Shown here: one piece after another, positions 19,639 through 28,450 of the stretch
Layout of the letters: each line of letters starts with the position of its first letter
Position numbering within the stretch: position 1 is the stretch's first letter
From: an uncultured Rickettsiales bacterium
GTDB taxonomy: Bacteria; Pseudomonadota; Alphaproteobacteria; Micavibrionales; GCA-2720935
Length of the DNA: 64,000 nucleotides
Direction of reading: 5' to 3'
Assembly: GCA_950054255.1 (NCBI GenBank)
Contig: CATLOR010000001.1
Location: 1-64,000 of the forward strand
Translations under genes and position numbers: made by a program
The notes under the pieces: generated by a model
Told to the model about the DNA's origin: nothing
What the model saw: only the letters and a program-made list of their open reading frames with translations
Database searches by the model: none

Positions 19639-21291
19639 ATGACTGAAAAGCAAGAATACAAGGTTTTAGCGCGTAAATACCGCCCCGCTCATTTTGATGA
19701 TATGATCGGCCAAGATGCCTTGGTCAAGACATTAAAAAATGCGCTTGATAGCGGACGCCTCCACCATGCTTATATGTTACACGGTATTCGAGGGGTTGGT
19801 AAAACAACAACAGCGCGCATTATGGCGCGCGCCCTTAACTATGGTGACAAAGATGCTAAACCAACCTCTGAATTCAAAGACCTGACAGACCAATGTAAAA
19901 TGATTATTGAAGGCCGTCATGTTGATGTCATTGAAATGGATGCAGCCAGCAATACAGGTGTTGATAATATTCGTGATATCATTGATAGCGTTCAATATGC
20001 ACCCGCTCTAGCACGTTTCAAAGTTTACATCATTGACGAGGTGCATATGTTATCAAAAAGTGCCTTTAACGCGCTTTTAAAAACATTGGAAGAACCCCCT
20101 GCTCATGTGAAATTCATCTTTGCGACAACAGAGATCAGAAAAGTCCCTGTCACCGTTTTATCACGCTGCCAGCGCTTTGATTTGAAGCGTATCGATCAAA
20201 ACCTATTGCAAGACTATTACAAAGAGATCGTCGGGAAAGAAAATGCCGAAGCAGAAGACGATGCGCTTGCTTTAATCGCGCGTGCGGCTGATGGCTCTGC
20301 ACGTGATGGGCTCTCTCTTTTAGACCAAGCCATATCACTTGGTGATGGCAAAGTTACTGTTGAACAAGTACGCAATATGTTAGGACTTGCCGACCAGAGT
20401 AAATTACTCGACTTATTTGATTTTTGCTTAACAGGTCAGGCAAAAGACGCTTTAAACCTTGTCCAAGATTTGTATAAATCAGGCGCTGATCCCTTGATTA
20501 TTTTACAAGACTTACTTTATGTAACGCATTTAATGACCAAAGCAAAAACAATTCCTAGCTTTGCCGATGATATTAATTTATCGGAAGCTGAGCGTTCTAA
20601 GAATGAGGCGTTGGCTCATAAGTTAACCGTCCCAATCTTGACACGCACATGGCAAATTTTGATGAAAGGGTTAGCCGAAATTCAACAAGCCCCTAATCCA
20701 CAATCTGCCTTGGAAATGATTTTAATGAGGCTTTTATATAGCGCGGATATGCCAACACCAGGCGATCTGGCGAAACTGATTAAAAATGGAAAAATCAACC
20801 TTGGCGATACTGGCGAAGGTGAAAAAAAAAAGCCTAGCGTAACCACAACGACGAGCCATGTTCAAACAGAACACGGCACGCTTCAAGTCATTGAAACACA
20901 CCCTATTGAAGATGTTGATACAACACCTAACCCTCAAAATTTCGAACAAATTGTAGCGCTCTTTGACCAAAACCGCGAAATTCTAATTGCTTCAAATTTA
21001 AAAAGCTTTGTGCGCCTTGTTTCTTTCAAACCTGGTACGTTAGAAATCAATTTACTTGAGAATGCGATGGAAGGGCTTCCTGGCGAATTAAAAAAGAACC
21101 TCCAAAACTGGACAGGTGTGAATTGGCAAATTATTGTTTCAAACAAAGAAGGAGATGCAACACTCAGTGAAAAAGCAGAGGCCGCTCACCAAGACCTCCT
21201 TCATAAGACACGCGAACATCCTGATGTTCAAGCCATCTTAAACGCTTTCCCAGATGCCTATGTTCATGATGTCATTAAATTGAATAAATAA
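19639..21291 (+). CDS. dnaX: DNA polymerase III tau/gamma subunit
   Basis: 550 residues, the clamp-loader ATPase. Walker A GIRGVGKT is at 49-56, Walker B DEVH at 133-136, sensor 1 FATTE at 161-165 and the arginine finger in LSRCQRF near 174-180. The zinc module normally between Walker A and B (four Cys) has lost three of its Cys: the segment reads ALNYGDKD...LTDQCKMI. A run of ten A at codons 395-398 makes a slippery site with stops just beyond in both other frames, so a short gamma form of about 399 residues is likely. ybaB follows 74 bases later, the usual order, but recR is not next. Confidence 0.97.
   Translation: MTEKQEYKVLARKYRPAHFDDMIGQDALVKTLKNALDSGRLHHAYMLHGIRGVGKTTTARIMARALNYGDKDAKPTSEFKDLTDQCKMIIEGRHVDVIEMDAASNTGVDNIRDIIDSVQYAPALARFKVYIIDEVHMLSKSAFNALLKTLEEPPAHVKFIFATTEIRKVPVTVLSRCQRFDLKRIDQNLLQDYYKEIVGKENAEAEDDALALIARAADGSARDGLSLLDQAISLGDGKVTVEQVRNMLGLADQSKLLDLFDFCLTGQAKDALNLVQDLYKSGADPLIILQDLLYVTHLMTKAKTIPSFADDINLSEAERSKNEALAHKLTVPILTRTWQILMKGLAEIQQAPNPQSALEMILMRLLYSADMPTPGDLAKLIKNGKINLGDTGEGEKKKPSVTTTTSHVQTEHGTLQVIETHPIEDVDTTPNPQNFEQIVALFDQNREILIASNLKSFVRLVSFKPGTLEINLLENAMEGLPGELKKNLQNWTGVNWQIIVSNKEGDATLSEKAEAAHQDLLHKTREHPDVQAILNAFPDAYVHDVIKLNK
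20822..20837 (+). other. Slippery A10 run in dnaX (frameshift or transcript slippage)
   Basis: Ten consecutive A (20822-20831) then G form the E. coli-type heptamer A-AAA-AAG in the correct frame (20826-20832). A -1 shift reads AAA-GCC-TAG and stops at 20835-20837. Loss of one A in the message reads AGC-CTA-GCG-TAA and also stops. A GAAGGTG element lies just upstream. A hairpin with 9-base arms and one mismatch (20855-20877) lies 22 bases downstream, further than in E. coli. Confidence 0.7.
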
Positions 21292-21365
21292 GGGATGGAT
21301 TTTTAACTACTTTTCTATATAACTAACATCACATATAAACACACTTTAATCAGGAGATTATACAA

Positions 21366-21701
21366 ATGAATATCGCTAAAATGATGCAGCAAGCAAAAGA
21401 AATGCAAGCCAAGATGGAAGAGTTACAAGCACGCCTTGGGGATTTAGAAATTAACGGCGAAGCCGGTGCTGGCCTTGTGAAAGTTACAATTACAGGCAAA
21501 GGTGACATGAAAAATATCAAAGTATCACCAGAAGCCATCGATATGGATGACATGGAAATGATGGAAGATCTTATCGTTGCCGCTTTCAACGATGCTAAAG
21601 CACGCGCCGATCGCACTGTTCAAGAGAAAACCCAAGAAATGATGGCTGAAATGGGCTTACCAGCAGGCATGATGGGCCAAGGGGGCGGATTACCGTTCTA
21701 A
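21366..21701 (+). CDS. ybaB: YbaB/EbfC nucleoid-associated protein
   Basis: 111 residues, the normal family length. The N-terminal helix MNIAKMMQQAKEMQAKMEELQARL, the strand AGAGLVKVTITGKGDMKNIKVSPEAID and a Met/Gly-rich tail (GLPAGMMGQGGG) are typical. It binds DNA as a dimer. AGGAG lies 10 bases before the ATG. It follows dnaX as in many bacteria and is closed by the terminator at 21726. Confidence 0.95.
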   Translation: MNIAKMMQQAKEMQAKMEELQARLGDLEINGEAGAGLVKVTITGKGDMKNIKVSPEAIDMDDMEMMEDLIVAAFNDAKARADRTVQEKTQEMMAEMGLPAGMMGQGGGLPF

Positions 21702-21725
21702 TTTATAAAAAAACGTACTTTAAAT

Positions 21726-21760
21726 AAAAAAGGCTCTTTACTGTTGTAAGAGCCTTTTTT
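21726..21760. terminator. Bidirectional terminator between ybaB and an orphan
   Basis: GGCTCTT (21732-21738) pairs with AAGAGCC (21748-21754) around a 9-base loop, with six A before and six T after. It can end both ybaB (plus) and the convergent orphan that stops at 21763 (minus). Confidence 0.85.
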
Positions 21761-21762
21761 AT

Positions 21763-22266
21763 TTATCCGAGCTTCAAGCTAATCTGCCTTTTATGTCCCA
21801 TGCGGACTTCTAATTCTTGCTCTGTTGATTTAAAAACTTGTTTTACAAAAGAATCAATGTCTGATGTATTTTCAATAGTAAGATTAGCCGCGACAAGTAT
21901 TGTATCACCTAACTTCGACACAAAATAAAATTGAAGAGATTTGCTATTATCATCTCTTGGGCGCAATTCTATTTGCGCATGAACAGCTTTTCTCCCTAAC
22001 AAAGCAGGGTCTGTATATGCAAATGCGTGTACAAGAACCAACCTATTATGTGGACTAACTGTTTTAATAGCATGCTTAGAGTTCGCATCATCTGTAATAA
22101 ATTTCACAACTTTCATCCAACCAGGACGTTGCAACACATCATCAAATACAGGTACTAAAACACGTTTATCAAAATCATCTAATATGGATTCTATATGCTC
22201 TCGGCTCTTTTTCATTGCCTCATTAAGCCCATAGCCTCCGCCACTATAATCATATTTCCCTGACAT
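21763..22266 (-). CDS. Orphan soluble protein (167 residues)
   Basis: 167 residues, no signal or membrane segment, no family I recognise. The N-terminus is Gly/Tyr-rich (MSGKYDYSGGGYGLNEA) and is followed by helices. The C-terminal half alternates short strands (RLVLVHAFAY, HAQIELRPRD, LQFYFVSKLGD) and a last helix. It lies 23 bases after the 135-residue orphan on the same strand, so the two probably form one operon, ended by the terminator at 21726. Confidence 0.6.
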   Translation of the reverse strand: MSGKYDYSGGGYGLNEAMKKSREHIESILDDFDKRVLVPVFDDVLQRPGWMKVVKFITDDANSKHAIKTVSPHNRLVLVHAFAYTDPALLGRKAVHAQIELRPRDDNSKSLQFYFVSKLGDTILVAANLTIENTSDIDSFVKQVFKSTEQELEVRMGHKRQISLKLG

Positions 22267-22289
22267 ATATCTTCCTTACTTATTTAAAA

Positions 22290-22697
22290 TCAGCCAAAAC
22301 GGTAATGTTGTGGTTTTGGACGTGACTTACCATTTGTTACGACATAAAAATCAACTTCTCTTATAAACGCTTTAAATTTAGATGACAAATACTCAGGGTT
22401 ATAAAACACATTATTTGCTGCAATACCTTCTGCAATTGCAACACGCCTTGAGGTCATTAATTCAGCTTGAACTTGGTTCGTATTTTCGTTGATAGACATT
22501 TCAACAGAAAATTTAAACGCTGGTGTTCCTTTTAAAAAGCATGTCCCTTTAATTTGAAATGTATCGTCTGTTGGACGGTATGCTTCAATTTCCCAATCCG
22601 CTGGGTGCACATCCTGATCTTTACCAAGATCAATAATTTGAGTTTTAATTGAGTTTACGTAGAAATCCCAGATTGCTTTTCTTTTTGTATCTGCCAT
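22290..22697 (-). CDS. Orphan soluble protein (135 residues)
   Basis: 135 residues starting MADTKRKAIWDFY. An in-frame ATG four codons earlier is possible, but AGGA lies 5 bases before this one. The middle is beta-rich (DTFQIKGTCFLKGTPAFKFSVEMSI) and the C-terminus ends KPQHYRFG. No family recognised. It is the first gene of a two-gene unit with the 167-residue orphan and is divergent from xth. Confidence 0.6.
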   Translation of the reverse strand: MADTKRKAIWDFYVNSIKTQIIDLGKDQDVHPADWEIEAYRPTDDTFQIKGTCFLKGTPAFKFSVEMSINENTNQVQAELMTSRRVAIAEGIAANNVFYNPEYLSSKFKAFIREVDFYVVTNGKSRPKPQHYRFG

Positions 22698-22741
22698 GTT
22701 TTTCCTCATTGTGATAAAATTATTTTTATTCGTCTGTATAA

Positions 22742-22771
22742 TTGACTTATCTATTTATAATTAAATATACT
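22742..22771 (+). promoter_or_regulatory. Sigma-70 promoter for xth
   Basis: TTGACT (22742-22747), 18 bases, TATACT (22766-22771), each with five of six consensus bases. Transcription would start near 22778, giving a leader of about 29 bases before the xth start at 22807. Confidence 0.6.
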
Positions 22772-22806
22772 CTATTTGATCGAAACCATACAAAATAAAA
22801 AATAAT

Positions 22807-23631
22807 ATGTCAAGTAAAAAGCCTTTATTCTCTATAGCTAGCTGGAACATTAACTCAGTTCGCCTACGCCAAAACCAAGTCATTTCTTTTCTTAAAGAGC
22901 ATCAACCAGATGTTCTTGCACTACAAGAAACAAAAACACCCGATGAATTTTTTCCAGAGCAAGTATTTAAAGATGCGGGCTACTCCTATGTAATATTTAA
23001 TGGCATGAAGAGTTATAACGGTGTTTGTTTTATCTCTAAGCATCCTTTAACAACCCCTGTAATCCATCAACGTGTCGGACAAGATGATTGCCGCCATCTT
23101 GAGGTTACATGTACTGTGGATCAAAAACATCCTATTAAGCTACATAATTTATATATTCCAGCTGGGGGAGATGAACCTGATAGAGAAACCAACCCTAAAT
23201 TTGATCATAAATTAAAATTTGTCGATGAAATGACAGCCTTTTTTCCTACCTATCATGACAAAGATGACGCCGTGATTACATTAGGTGATTTCAACATCGC
23301 ACCACACGAGAATGATGTCTGGTCACATAAACAGCTTTTAAAAATTATTTCTCATACCCCGATCGAGGTTGAAAAGCTAAACGCCATGAAAGATGCTTTC
23401 GACTGGACTGATGTTGCTCGTTTTTTTGCTAAGGATGAAGACAAACTCTATAGCTGGTGGTCTTACAGGGCACGTGATTGGCAAAAAAGTAATAGAGGCC
23501 GTCGCTTAGACCATATATGGGTTTCACCCCACTTAAAAAAGAATTTGAAAGACTTTAAAATAATCTCTGAAATGAGAGGTATAGAAAAACCCTCTGACCA
23601 TGTTCCTATTATCACATTCTTGGAACTATAA
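22807..23631 (+). CDS. xth: Exodeoxyribonuclease III / AP endonuclease
   Basis: 274 residues of the Xth branch of the endonuclease/exonuclease/phosphatase fold. Seen: SWNINSVRLR (Asn), VLALQETK (metal-binding Glu), GDFNIAP (Asp and Asn), RLDHIWVS and the final SDHVPI with the catalytic His. It cuts DNA at abasic sites and trims 3' blocks in base-excision repair. It has its own promoter at 22742 and no neighbour in the same transcript. Confidence 0.94.
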   Translation: MSSKKPLFSIASWNINSVRLRQNQVISFLKEHQPDVLALQETKTPDEFFPEQVFKDAGYSYVIFNGMKSYNGVCFISKHPLTTPVIHQRVGQDDCRHLEVTCTVDQKHPIKLHNLYIPAGGDEPDRETNPKFDHKLKFVDEMTAFFPTYHDKDDAVITLGDFNIAPHENDVWSHKQLLKIISHTPIEVEKLNAMKDAFDWTDVARFFAKDEDKLYSWWSYRARDWQKSNRGRRLDHIWVSPHLKKNLKDFKIISEMRGIEKPSDHVPIITFLEL

Positions 23632-23657
23632 AAACAACCTGAGGTTTTATTACCTAG

Positions 23658-23984
23658 CTACACATCAATTTGTATATATTGAGTAACAGAGAGCATTTCA
23701 TCAATCAAATCACTGCCTATAAAACAATTGCTTTTACTATATTCTGTTGGCAGGCCTGCGATATAAACATCTGCATCTTGATCGAGAAAAATCTCCAACC
23801 CACCGCCTAAGGATTTCCTTAATAAAACTCTGTTTTTAAGCGCTTTTTCTTGTTTCTCCTCTAATAAAAAACGATGCTCTTCTAGCGCGTCTTTTACTTC
23901 TAATAACAAAGGATAAAAATCTTTTAATTTTTGATGATTGTTTTTTATGAATCCTTTAAATTGTGCATCAAGAGAGAAAACCAT
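23658..23984 (-). CDS. Orphan protein (108 residues)
   Basis: 108 residues, mostly helical and charged in the first 55 residues (a likely coiled coil around KDALEEHRFLLEEKQEKALKNR), then a small beta part (GGLEIFLDQDADVYIAGLP). No family recognised. GGAGG lies 9 bases before the ATG, so translation is well supported. Transcribed alone, convergent with xth. Confidence 0.6.
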   Translation of the reverse strand: MVFSLDAQFKGFIKNNHQKLKDFYPLLLEVKDALEEHRFLLEEKQEKALKNRVLLRKSLGGGLEIFLDQDADVYIAGLPTEYSKSNCFIGSDLIDEMLSVTQYIQIDV

Positions 23985-24137
23985 TATATAAAACCTCCAA
24001 ATTCTACCTACGGTTGTGTTTTTAGTTATAAATACTTATTTTATTTTTTCAAGAAAAAAATAGGCACGTATGTATGCTTTTAAGATGAAGTACATATTTC
24101 ACTTTATTTTTTTTTCTAATCTTTTATTGTCAAAATT

Positions 24138-24956
24138 ATGAAACATAAAAAACCTCATAAATCACATAGCAATAAACAAAAAAATAAGCGTCCACAGCCG
24201 CATCAATCCGGCTTGCGTGAAACACACATCATATATGGCATCCATGCGAGTAAAGCCGCTTTTGATAACCCCAAAAGACATATCAAACACACATACATCA
24301 CAAAAGATCACCCACTCCTATCAGAGATAGATTACAAAAAAGCAATTGAAAAAACACCGCATAGCTTTATTACAAAGCAAGAAATTGATGACTTAATTGG
24401 AAGTGAGCATAATGTTCATCAAAATATTCTCCTAAACGTTGAACCACTCAACGAAAAAAACTTAGATGAGATTTTGCATGAAAAACAAACCAGTGAAACG
24501 TCCTTTTTTATTCTATTAGACCAAGTAAATGACCCGCATAATATTGGTGCTATTTTAAGATCTGCCTGCGTCTTTGGTGCTGACGGTGTTATTGTACAAG
24601 ACAAACATGCCCCCAATATTAACGCAACAATTTGTAAAATAGCCTGTGGCGCAGCGGAAAAAACCCCCTATATCAAAGAGACCAATTTAGCCCGTAGCCT
24701 AGAAACACTCAAAAAAGCTGGCTATTGGTGTTTAGGATTAGATGAATGGGGTGAAAAAACCTTAAGAGATGCGGTTCAAGGCTCACAAAAAATCGTTCTC
24801 GTCATGGGCGCAGAAGGCCCAGGACTTAGACCTCTCATTAAAAAAAGCTGTGATGAATTAACACGCTTAAAAACAGCCACCGACTTTTCAAGTCTAAATG
24901 TTTCAAACGCAAGCGCCATTGCCTTATACGAAACATTTGAAAGCCTCTCGCATTAA
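24138..24956 (+). CDS. rlmB: 23S rRNA Gm2251 2'-O-methyltransferase RlmB (TrmH family)
   Basis: 272 residues. A basic, Lys/His-rich N-terminal tail (about 25 residues) precedes the substrate-binding domain (IYGIHASKAAFDNPKR). The SPOUT domain then carries the three SpoU motifs: DQVNDPHNIGAILRSA, VLVMGAEGPGLRPL and SLNVSNASAIALYE. The N-terminal ring-binding domain marks it as RlmB-like, not TrmH proper. The exact target base cannot be proven from sequence. Confidence 0.9.
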   Translation: MKHKKPHKSHSNKQKNKRPQPHQSGLRETHIIYGIHASKAAFDNPKRHIKHTYITKDHPLLSEIDYKKAIEKTPHSFITKQEIDDLIGSEHNVHQNILLNVEPLNEKNLDEILHEKQTSETSFFILLDQVNDPHNIGAILRSACVFGADGVIVQDKHAPNINATICKIACGAAEKTPYIKETNLARSLETLKKAGYWCLGLDEWGEKTLRDAVQGSQKIVLVMGAEGPGLRPLIKKSCDELTRLKTATDFSSLNVSNASAIALYETFESLSH

Positions 24957-25059
24957 TACGCCCATAGATTTATCATAATCATTCTTTACTTGTTGCAAAA
25001 AAGAATTTAAGATCACCTGCAACAAATAAAAAAAATAGTACAGGGCAGGAAACACGAGT

Positions 25060-25866
25060 ATGAAACTCTTCACAAAAAGCAGGAGGAGACTCCTTTGCGC
25101 ATTTTTTGCTGCGGCAACTATGTGCAGTTATACACAAACGGCTAACGCTGACTTTATTGATGATATAGAAAATTTAGCTGATGAATATGCGCAAAAATAT
25201 AAACACCGCATAGACCCGGAAGCACCTGGGCTCCCCATACAACTCACCGAACCAGGGCGCTCTGACTTATTTCATTATAATTTTGGTATATATGGCTATC
25301 AACCAGAACTTTATGCAGGGCGTAATACATATACACGTTCTGGCGCTTTTGAATCTTACAAACATTACGGTTTTTTCTCAGATTTTGCAGGCATAAGATA
25401 TAAGGAAGCAAATGATATGCTACGCGGTGAGATTGGCACTACGTATAATGGGCGCTTTTATTTTAATGTGATTGCGACACATGATATTAACTCAAGATCC
25501 CCTTTAAGTACTCGCTTTTTAGTCAAGGACGGTGATGTCAATTATTCACTTAGGACATCTTACATGGATCCATTTTTAAAAGGTGATCTTCAAACCATTC
25601 GCCAAATAGATGTAAACGAAGAAGATATTATTTCTCTCTCGCTCTCACATAATTTCAATCGCCGTTTAACAGATCGCTATGATATTATTGCAGGAACATA
25701 TCTTCGTGTTGCCGCTAAAAATGAGCCTCTTTCAACTTATGCGTATCTTGGATTTGGTCGAGATATAAGACTACGTGATTATAAAGGGCGCTTACAAATC
25801 TCTTTTGATACAAAGGGTGAGGTTACTTTTAAACTCACAAAAGAAATCGATTTCCGTTTCATGTAA
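25060..25866 (+). CDS. Exported protein, possible outer-membrane barrel
   Basis: 268 residues with a signal peptide (RRRLL, then a hydrophobic core, cleavage near NANA/TANA-DF at about residue 30). The mature part alternates polar and aromatic residues in strands such as HYNFGIYGYQP, GRFYFNVIATHD and TYAYLGFGRDI, and ends with the C-terminal strand ITFRF-like pattern EIDFRFM. That suggests a small beta-barrel, but no family is recognised. lspA starts 46 bases later. Confidence 0.6.
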   Translation: MKLFTKSRRRLLCAFFAAATMCSYTQTANADFIDDIENLADEYAQKYKHRIDPEAPGLPIQLTEPGRSDLFHYNFGIYGYQPELYAGRNTYTRSGAFESYKHYGFFSDFAGIRYKEANDMLRGEIGTTYNGRFYFNVIATHDINSRSPLSTRFLVKDGDVNYSLRTSYMDPFLKGDLQTIRQIDVNEEDIISLSLSHNFNRRLTDRYDIIAGTYLRVAAKNEPLSTYAYLGFGRDIRLRDYKGRLQISFDTKGEVTFKLTKEIDFRFM

Positions 25867-25912
25867 AAAAAAACGTGCAATCAGAGAAAAAACATTTTAT
25901 GATTCTCTCGTG

Positions 25913-26488
25913 ATGTATAACAAGTATCTAATATTCGTACCCGTCTTCCTTTGTATATTGTTCTTAGATCAATATACTAAATGGTGGATTATGCATGTTT
26001 TCTTTCAACAAGAAGCCTATATCGGGTTTATGGACTGGTTGTCGAACGCGCCTGATTCTTTGGCTCCTTTTGAATCAAATGCCGTTGCTGGGCACCTTAA
26101 TATCGTTTCTGTTTGGAATAAAGGCATTAGCTTTGGCTTCCTAGCAGATCGTCATGGTGATGGTGTAACTGCACATATTCTGATTATTTTATCTTTTATC
26201 ATTATGGGTTACTTTATTCGCCTGTTCCATCAAAGTAAAAAGCCCGTCCAACATTTCGGTGCTTCTCTTATTATTGGCGGCGCGTTAGGAAATATTGCTG
26301 ATAGAATTCGTTTCTCAGCTGTTTATGACTTTTTAGATTTCCACTATGATGGCTGGCATTACCCTGCCTTCAACATTGCTGATACAGCCATTACTGTTGG
26401 TGTGATCATGTATATCGTTGGTGCTATTTTCTTTGACAATAATAGACGTAAATTTGCAAGAAAAGTCACAGAATGGCACGCAAAATAA
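25913..26488 (+). CDS. lspA: Prolipoprotein signal peptidase (signal peptidase II)
   Basis: 191 residues starting MYNKYLIFVPVF. The frame is open further upstream but overlaps the preceding gene there, so I use this ATG. Four membrane segments are seen. The catalytic Asp motifs are GNIADRIRFSAVYDFLDF and FNIADTAITVG. It removes the signal peptide from lipidated prolipoproteins in the inner membrane. The loop between TM1 and TM2 is longer than usual (around MDWLSNAPDSLAPFESNAV). It overlaps the BamF lipoprotein gene by 16 bases. Confidence 0.93.
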   Translation: MYNKYLIFVPVFLCILFLDQYTKWWIMHVFFQQEAYIGFMDWLSNAPDSLAPFESNAVAGHLNIVSVWNKGISFGFLADRHGDGVTAHILIILSFIIMGYFIRLFHQSKKPVQHFGASLIIGGALGNIADRIRFSAVYDFLDFHYDGWHYPAFNIADTAITVGVIMYIVGAIFFDNNRRKFARKVTEWHAK

Positions 26489-27039
26489 AAAGCAGTATAA
26501 ACCTTATAGCGCTTTTCTTCATCTGTGTATCTTTAATCGCTTGCACAGGCCATGAGGTAAGAGAAAATCTTGGTTTGACCCCTGAAACACCTGATGAATT
26601 TAGTGTCATTAAGCGCGCCCCCTTAGAAATTCCTCCTTCCCTTAAAACAAGTGATATTATCTTACCAAAGCCAACGCCTGGTGTTAGTCGCCCTCAAGAA
26701 ATCAGCGCGGAAACTCAAGCAAAGAAAATCTTAAAAACACAACAAGAAAAGCTCCAACCTGCGACAACAACAAGCACAGGAGAAGAGGCTTTTTTATCTA
26801 ATATCAAAACAGATACACCCACAAATATACGCTCTATCATTGACCAAGAAAGTAAAGACTGGGTCGACGAAAATACGCCTGTCGTTGAAAAACTTGGCAT
26901 GCGTAAAAAATCTGTTGAAAAAAAACAGGCCTTAAATCCACAAGAAGAATCCGAGCGCTTAAAAACGTTAGAAGATATTATCAACGTTGTCAGCCCAGAG
27001 CCTCAAAAACAACTTGAGTCTGAACCCAAAGAAGAATAG
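26473..27039 (+). CDS. bamF: BAM complex lipoprotein BamF (DUF3035)
   Basis: 188 residues. The signal ends in the lipobox LIAC with Cys24. The DUF3035 signature follows: LGLTPETPDEFSVIKRAPLEIPPS and LPKPTPGVSRPQE. In Caulobacter this lipoprotein is part of the outer-membrane beta-barrel assembly complex. The rest is a low-complexity, charged and probably disordered tail. It overlaps lspA upstream and is 13 bases before the M16 peptidase pair, the usual alphaproteobacterial order. Confidence 0.88.
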   Translation: MARKIKSSINLIALFFICVSLIACTGHEVRENLGLTPETPDEFSVIKRAPLEIPPSLKTSDIILPKPTPGVSRPQEISAETQAKKILKTQQEKLQPATTTSTGEEAFLSNIKTDTPTNIRSIIDQESKDWVDENTPVVEKLGMRKKSVEKKQALNPQEESERLKTLEDIINVVSPEPQKQLESEPKEE

Positions 27040-27052
27040 TTTTATATCTATT

Positions 27053-28450
27053 ATGATCTTTTATAAAAAAGCCACATTGTTAAGCTTTGTGCTCTTCTTA
27101 TTCTTATTAATAAGTACGAGCACCTCTTCTGCATCCACATTTAATGCACATTACGACCGATTAGATAACGGAATGGAGATCGTTGTCATCCCCAACCATA
27201 GAGCGCCCGTTGTGCATCATATGGTTTGGTATAAAGTTGGCGCCGCTGATGAAGAATGGGGAAAAAGTGGTCTAGCACATCTTTTCGAACATCTTATGTT
27301 TAGAGGAACAGAAACCCTTGCAGATGGAGAGTTTTCAAAAACAATCGCGGCACTCGGTGGGCGTGATAACGCCTTCACAACTCAAGATTCAACCGCATAT
27401 CATCAATCCATTAGCGTAGAGCACCTTGAAAAAGTCATGCAAATGGAAGCCGATCGCATGGCTCATTTAAACCTCACAGATGACATTATCGAAAAAGAAC
27501 GCAATGTCGTCATTGAAGAGCGAAAACAGCGTTTAGAAAATAATCCTTTTGGCCGTTTTTTTGAGCGTCTAAATACCCTTTTATATACGAACCACCCATA
27601 CAGTATTCCAACAATTGGCTGGCTTCATGAAATTGAGTCCTACACAAAAGCAGATGTTATTGACTTTTATAAAAAATGGTATGCACCTAATAATGCTATT
27701 TTAGTTGTTAGTGGTGACGTGACCTTACAACATGTTAAAGAACTTGCTCAAAGCACATATGGAACATTACCTCCACGAAGTTTTTTCAAAGAACGCAAAC
27801 GCCCCGAAATCCCCGAAAATATCACACCGGATTTCAAATCTTATCTTGTCTATCATGACCCTCAAATTACACAAGTTTATTGGCAAAATTATCGACTTGT
27901 TCCGTCCCATGGTATGGATCTAAAAACATCTATCGCTCTTGATATTATTGTTGAACTTCTTGATGGGAGCGAGGCGGCACCTATATATGAAACACTTGTT
28001 AAAAAAGAGAAAAAAGCCATTAGCGCAAGCCTTTCTTATAGTGGTTCAAAACTTGATTGGGGTGTTTTGACTTATAGTGGTATTTTAAAATCAGAAAATG
28101 ATATCTCAACTTTTAAAGATCGTTTTGAAACAATTTTAAAAGACTTTTATGAACACGGCTTAACGGAAGAGAATGTTAAGAATGCCCGTAGAAAAACAAT
28201 TGATCGCCTTTTATATGCACGCGATAGTTTAAGCGACCCTGCCCATATATTTGGAAGAGCCCTCACAACAGGCATAACATTTGAACAAGTTGAAAACTGG
28301 GAAACACATCTTAAATCTGTCACCTTAGAAGAAATAAAAAAGGTTTATAATACTTATATCCTAAACTATGCAGGTCCAACACCTGAGATAGAAGCCAAAT
28401 TACTTCCTCCAAAGAAAAGTGAACAAAACAAGGAAAACGACAATGACTAA
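27053..28450 (+). CDS. M16 zinc peptidase, active subunit
   Basis: 465 residues, exported (signal or anchor at about residues 5-28). The start at 27053 is chosen because the longer frame overlaps bamF. The inverted zinc motif HLFEH is at 76-80, with the downstream Glu in the helix around EERNVVIEERKQR. Family members (pitrilysin/MPP-like) degrade peptides, and periplasmic pairs like this one are widespread in Alphaproteobacteria. It overlaps the second M16 gene by 8 bases. Confidence 0.92.
   Translation: MIFYKKATLLSFVLFLFLLISTSTSSASTFNAHYDRLDNGMEIVVIPNHRAPVVHHMVWYKVGAADEEWGKSGLAHLFEHLMFRGTETLADGEFSKTIAALGGRDNAFTTQDSTAYHQSISVEHLEKVMQMEADRMAHLNLTDDIIEKERNVVIEERKQRLENNPFGRFFERLNTLLYTNHPYSIPTIGWLHEIESYTKADVIDFYKKWYAPNNAILVVSGDVTLQHVKELAQSTYGTLPPRSFFKERKRPEIPENITPDFKSYLVYHDPQITQVYWQNYRLVPSHGMDLKTSIALDIIVELLDGSEAAPIYETLVKKEKKAISASLSYSGSKLDWGVLTYSGILKSENDISTFKDRFETILKDFYEHGLTEENVKNARRKTIDRLLYARDSLSDPAHIFGRALTTGITFEQVENWETHLKSVTLEEIKKVYNTYILNYAGPTPEIEAKLLPPKKSEQNKENDND

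Noticed and set aside
23632..23657. Short AACCT-AGGTT palindrome after xth as a terminator
   Set aside because: The loop would be one base and there is no T-run.
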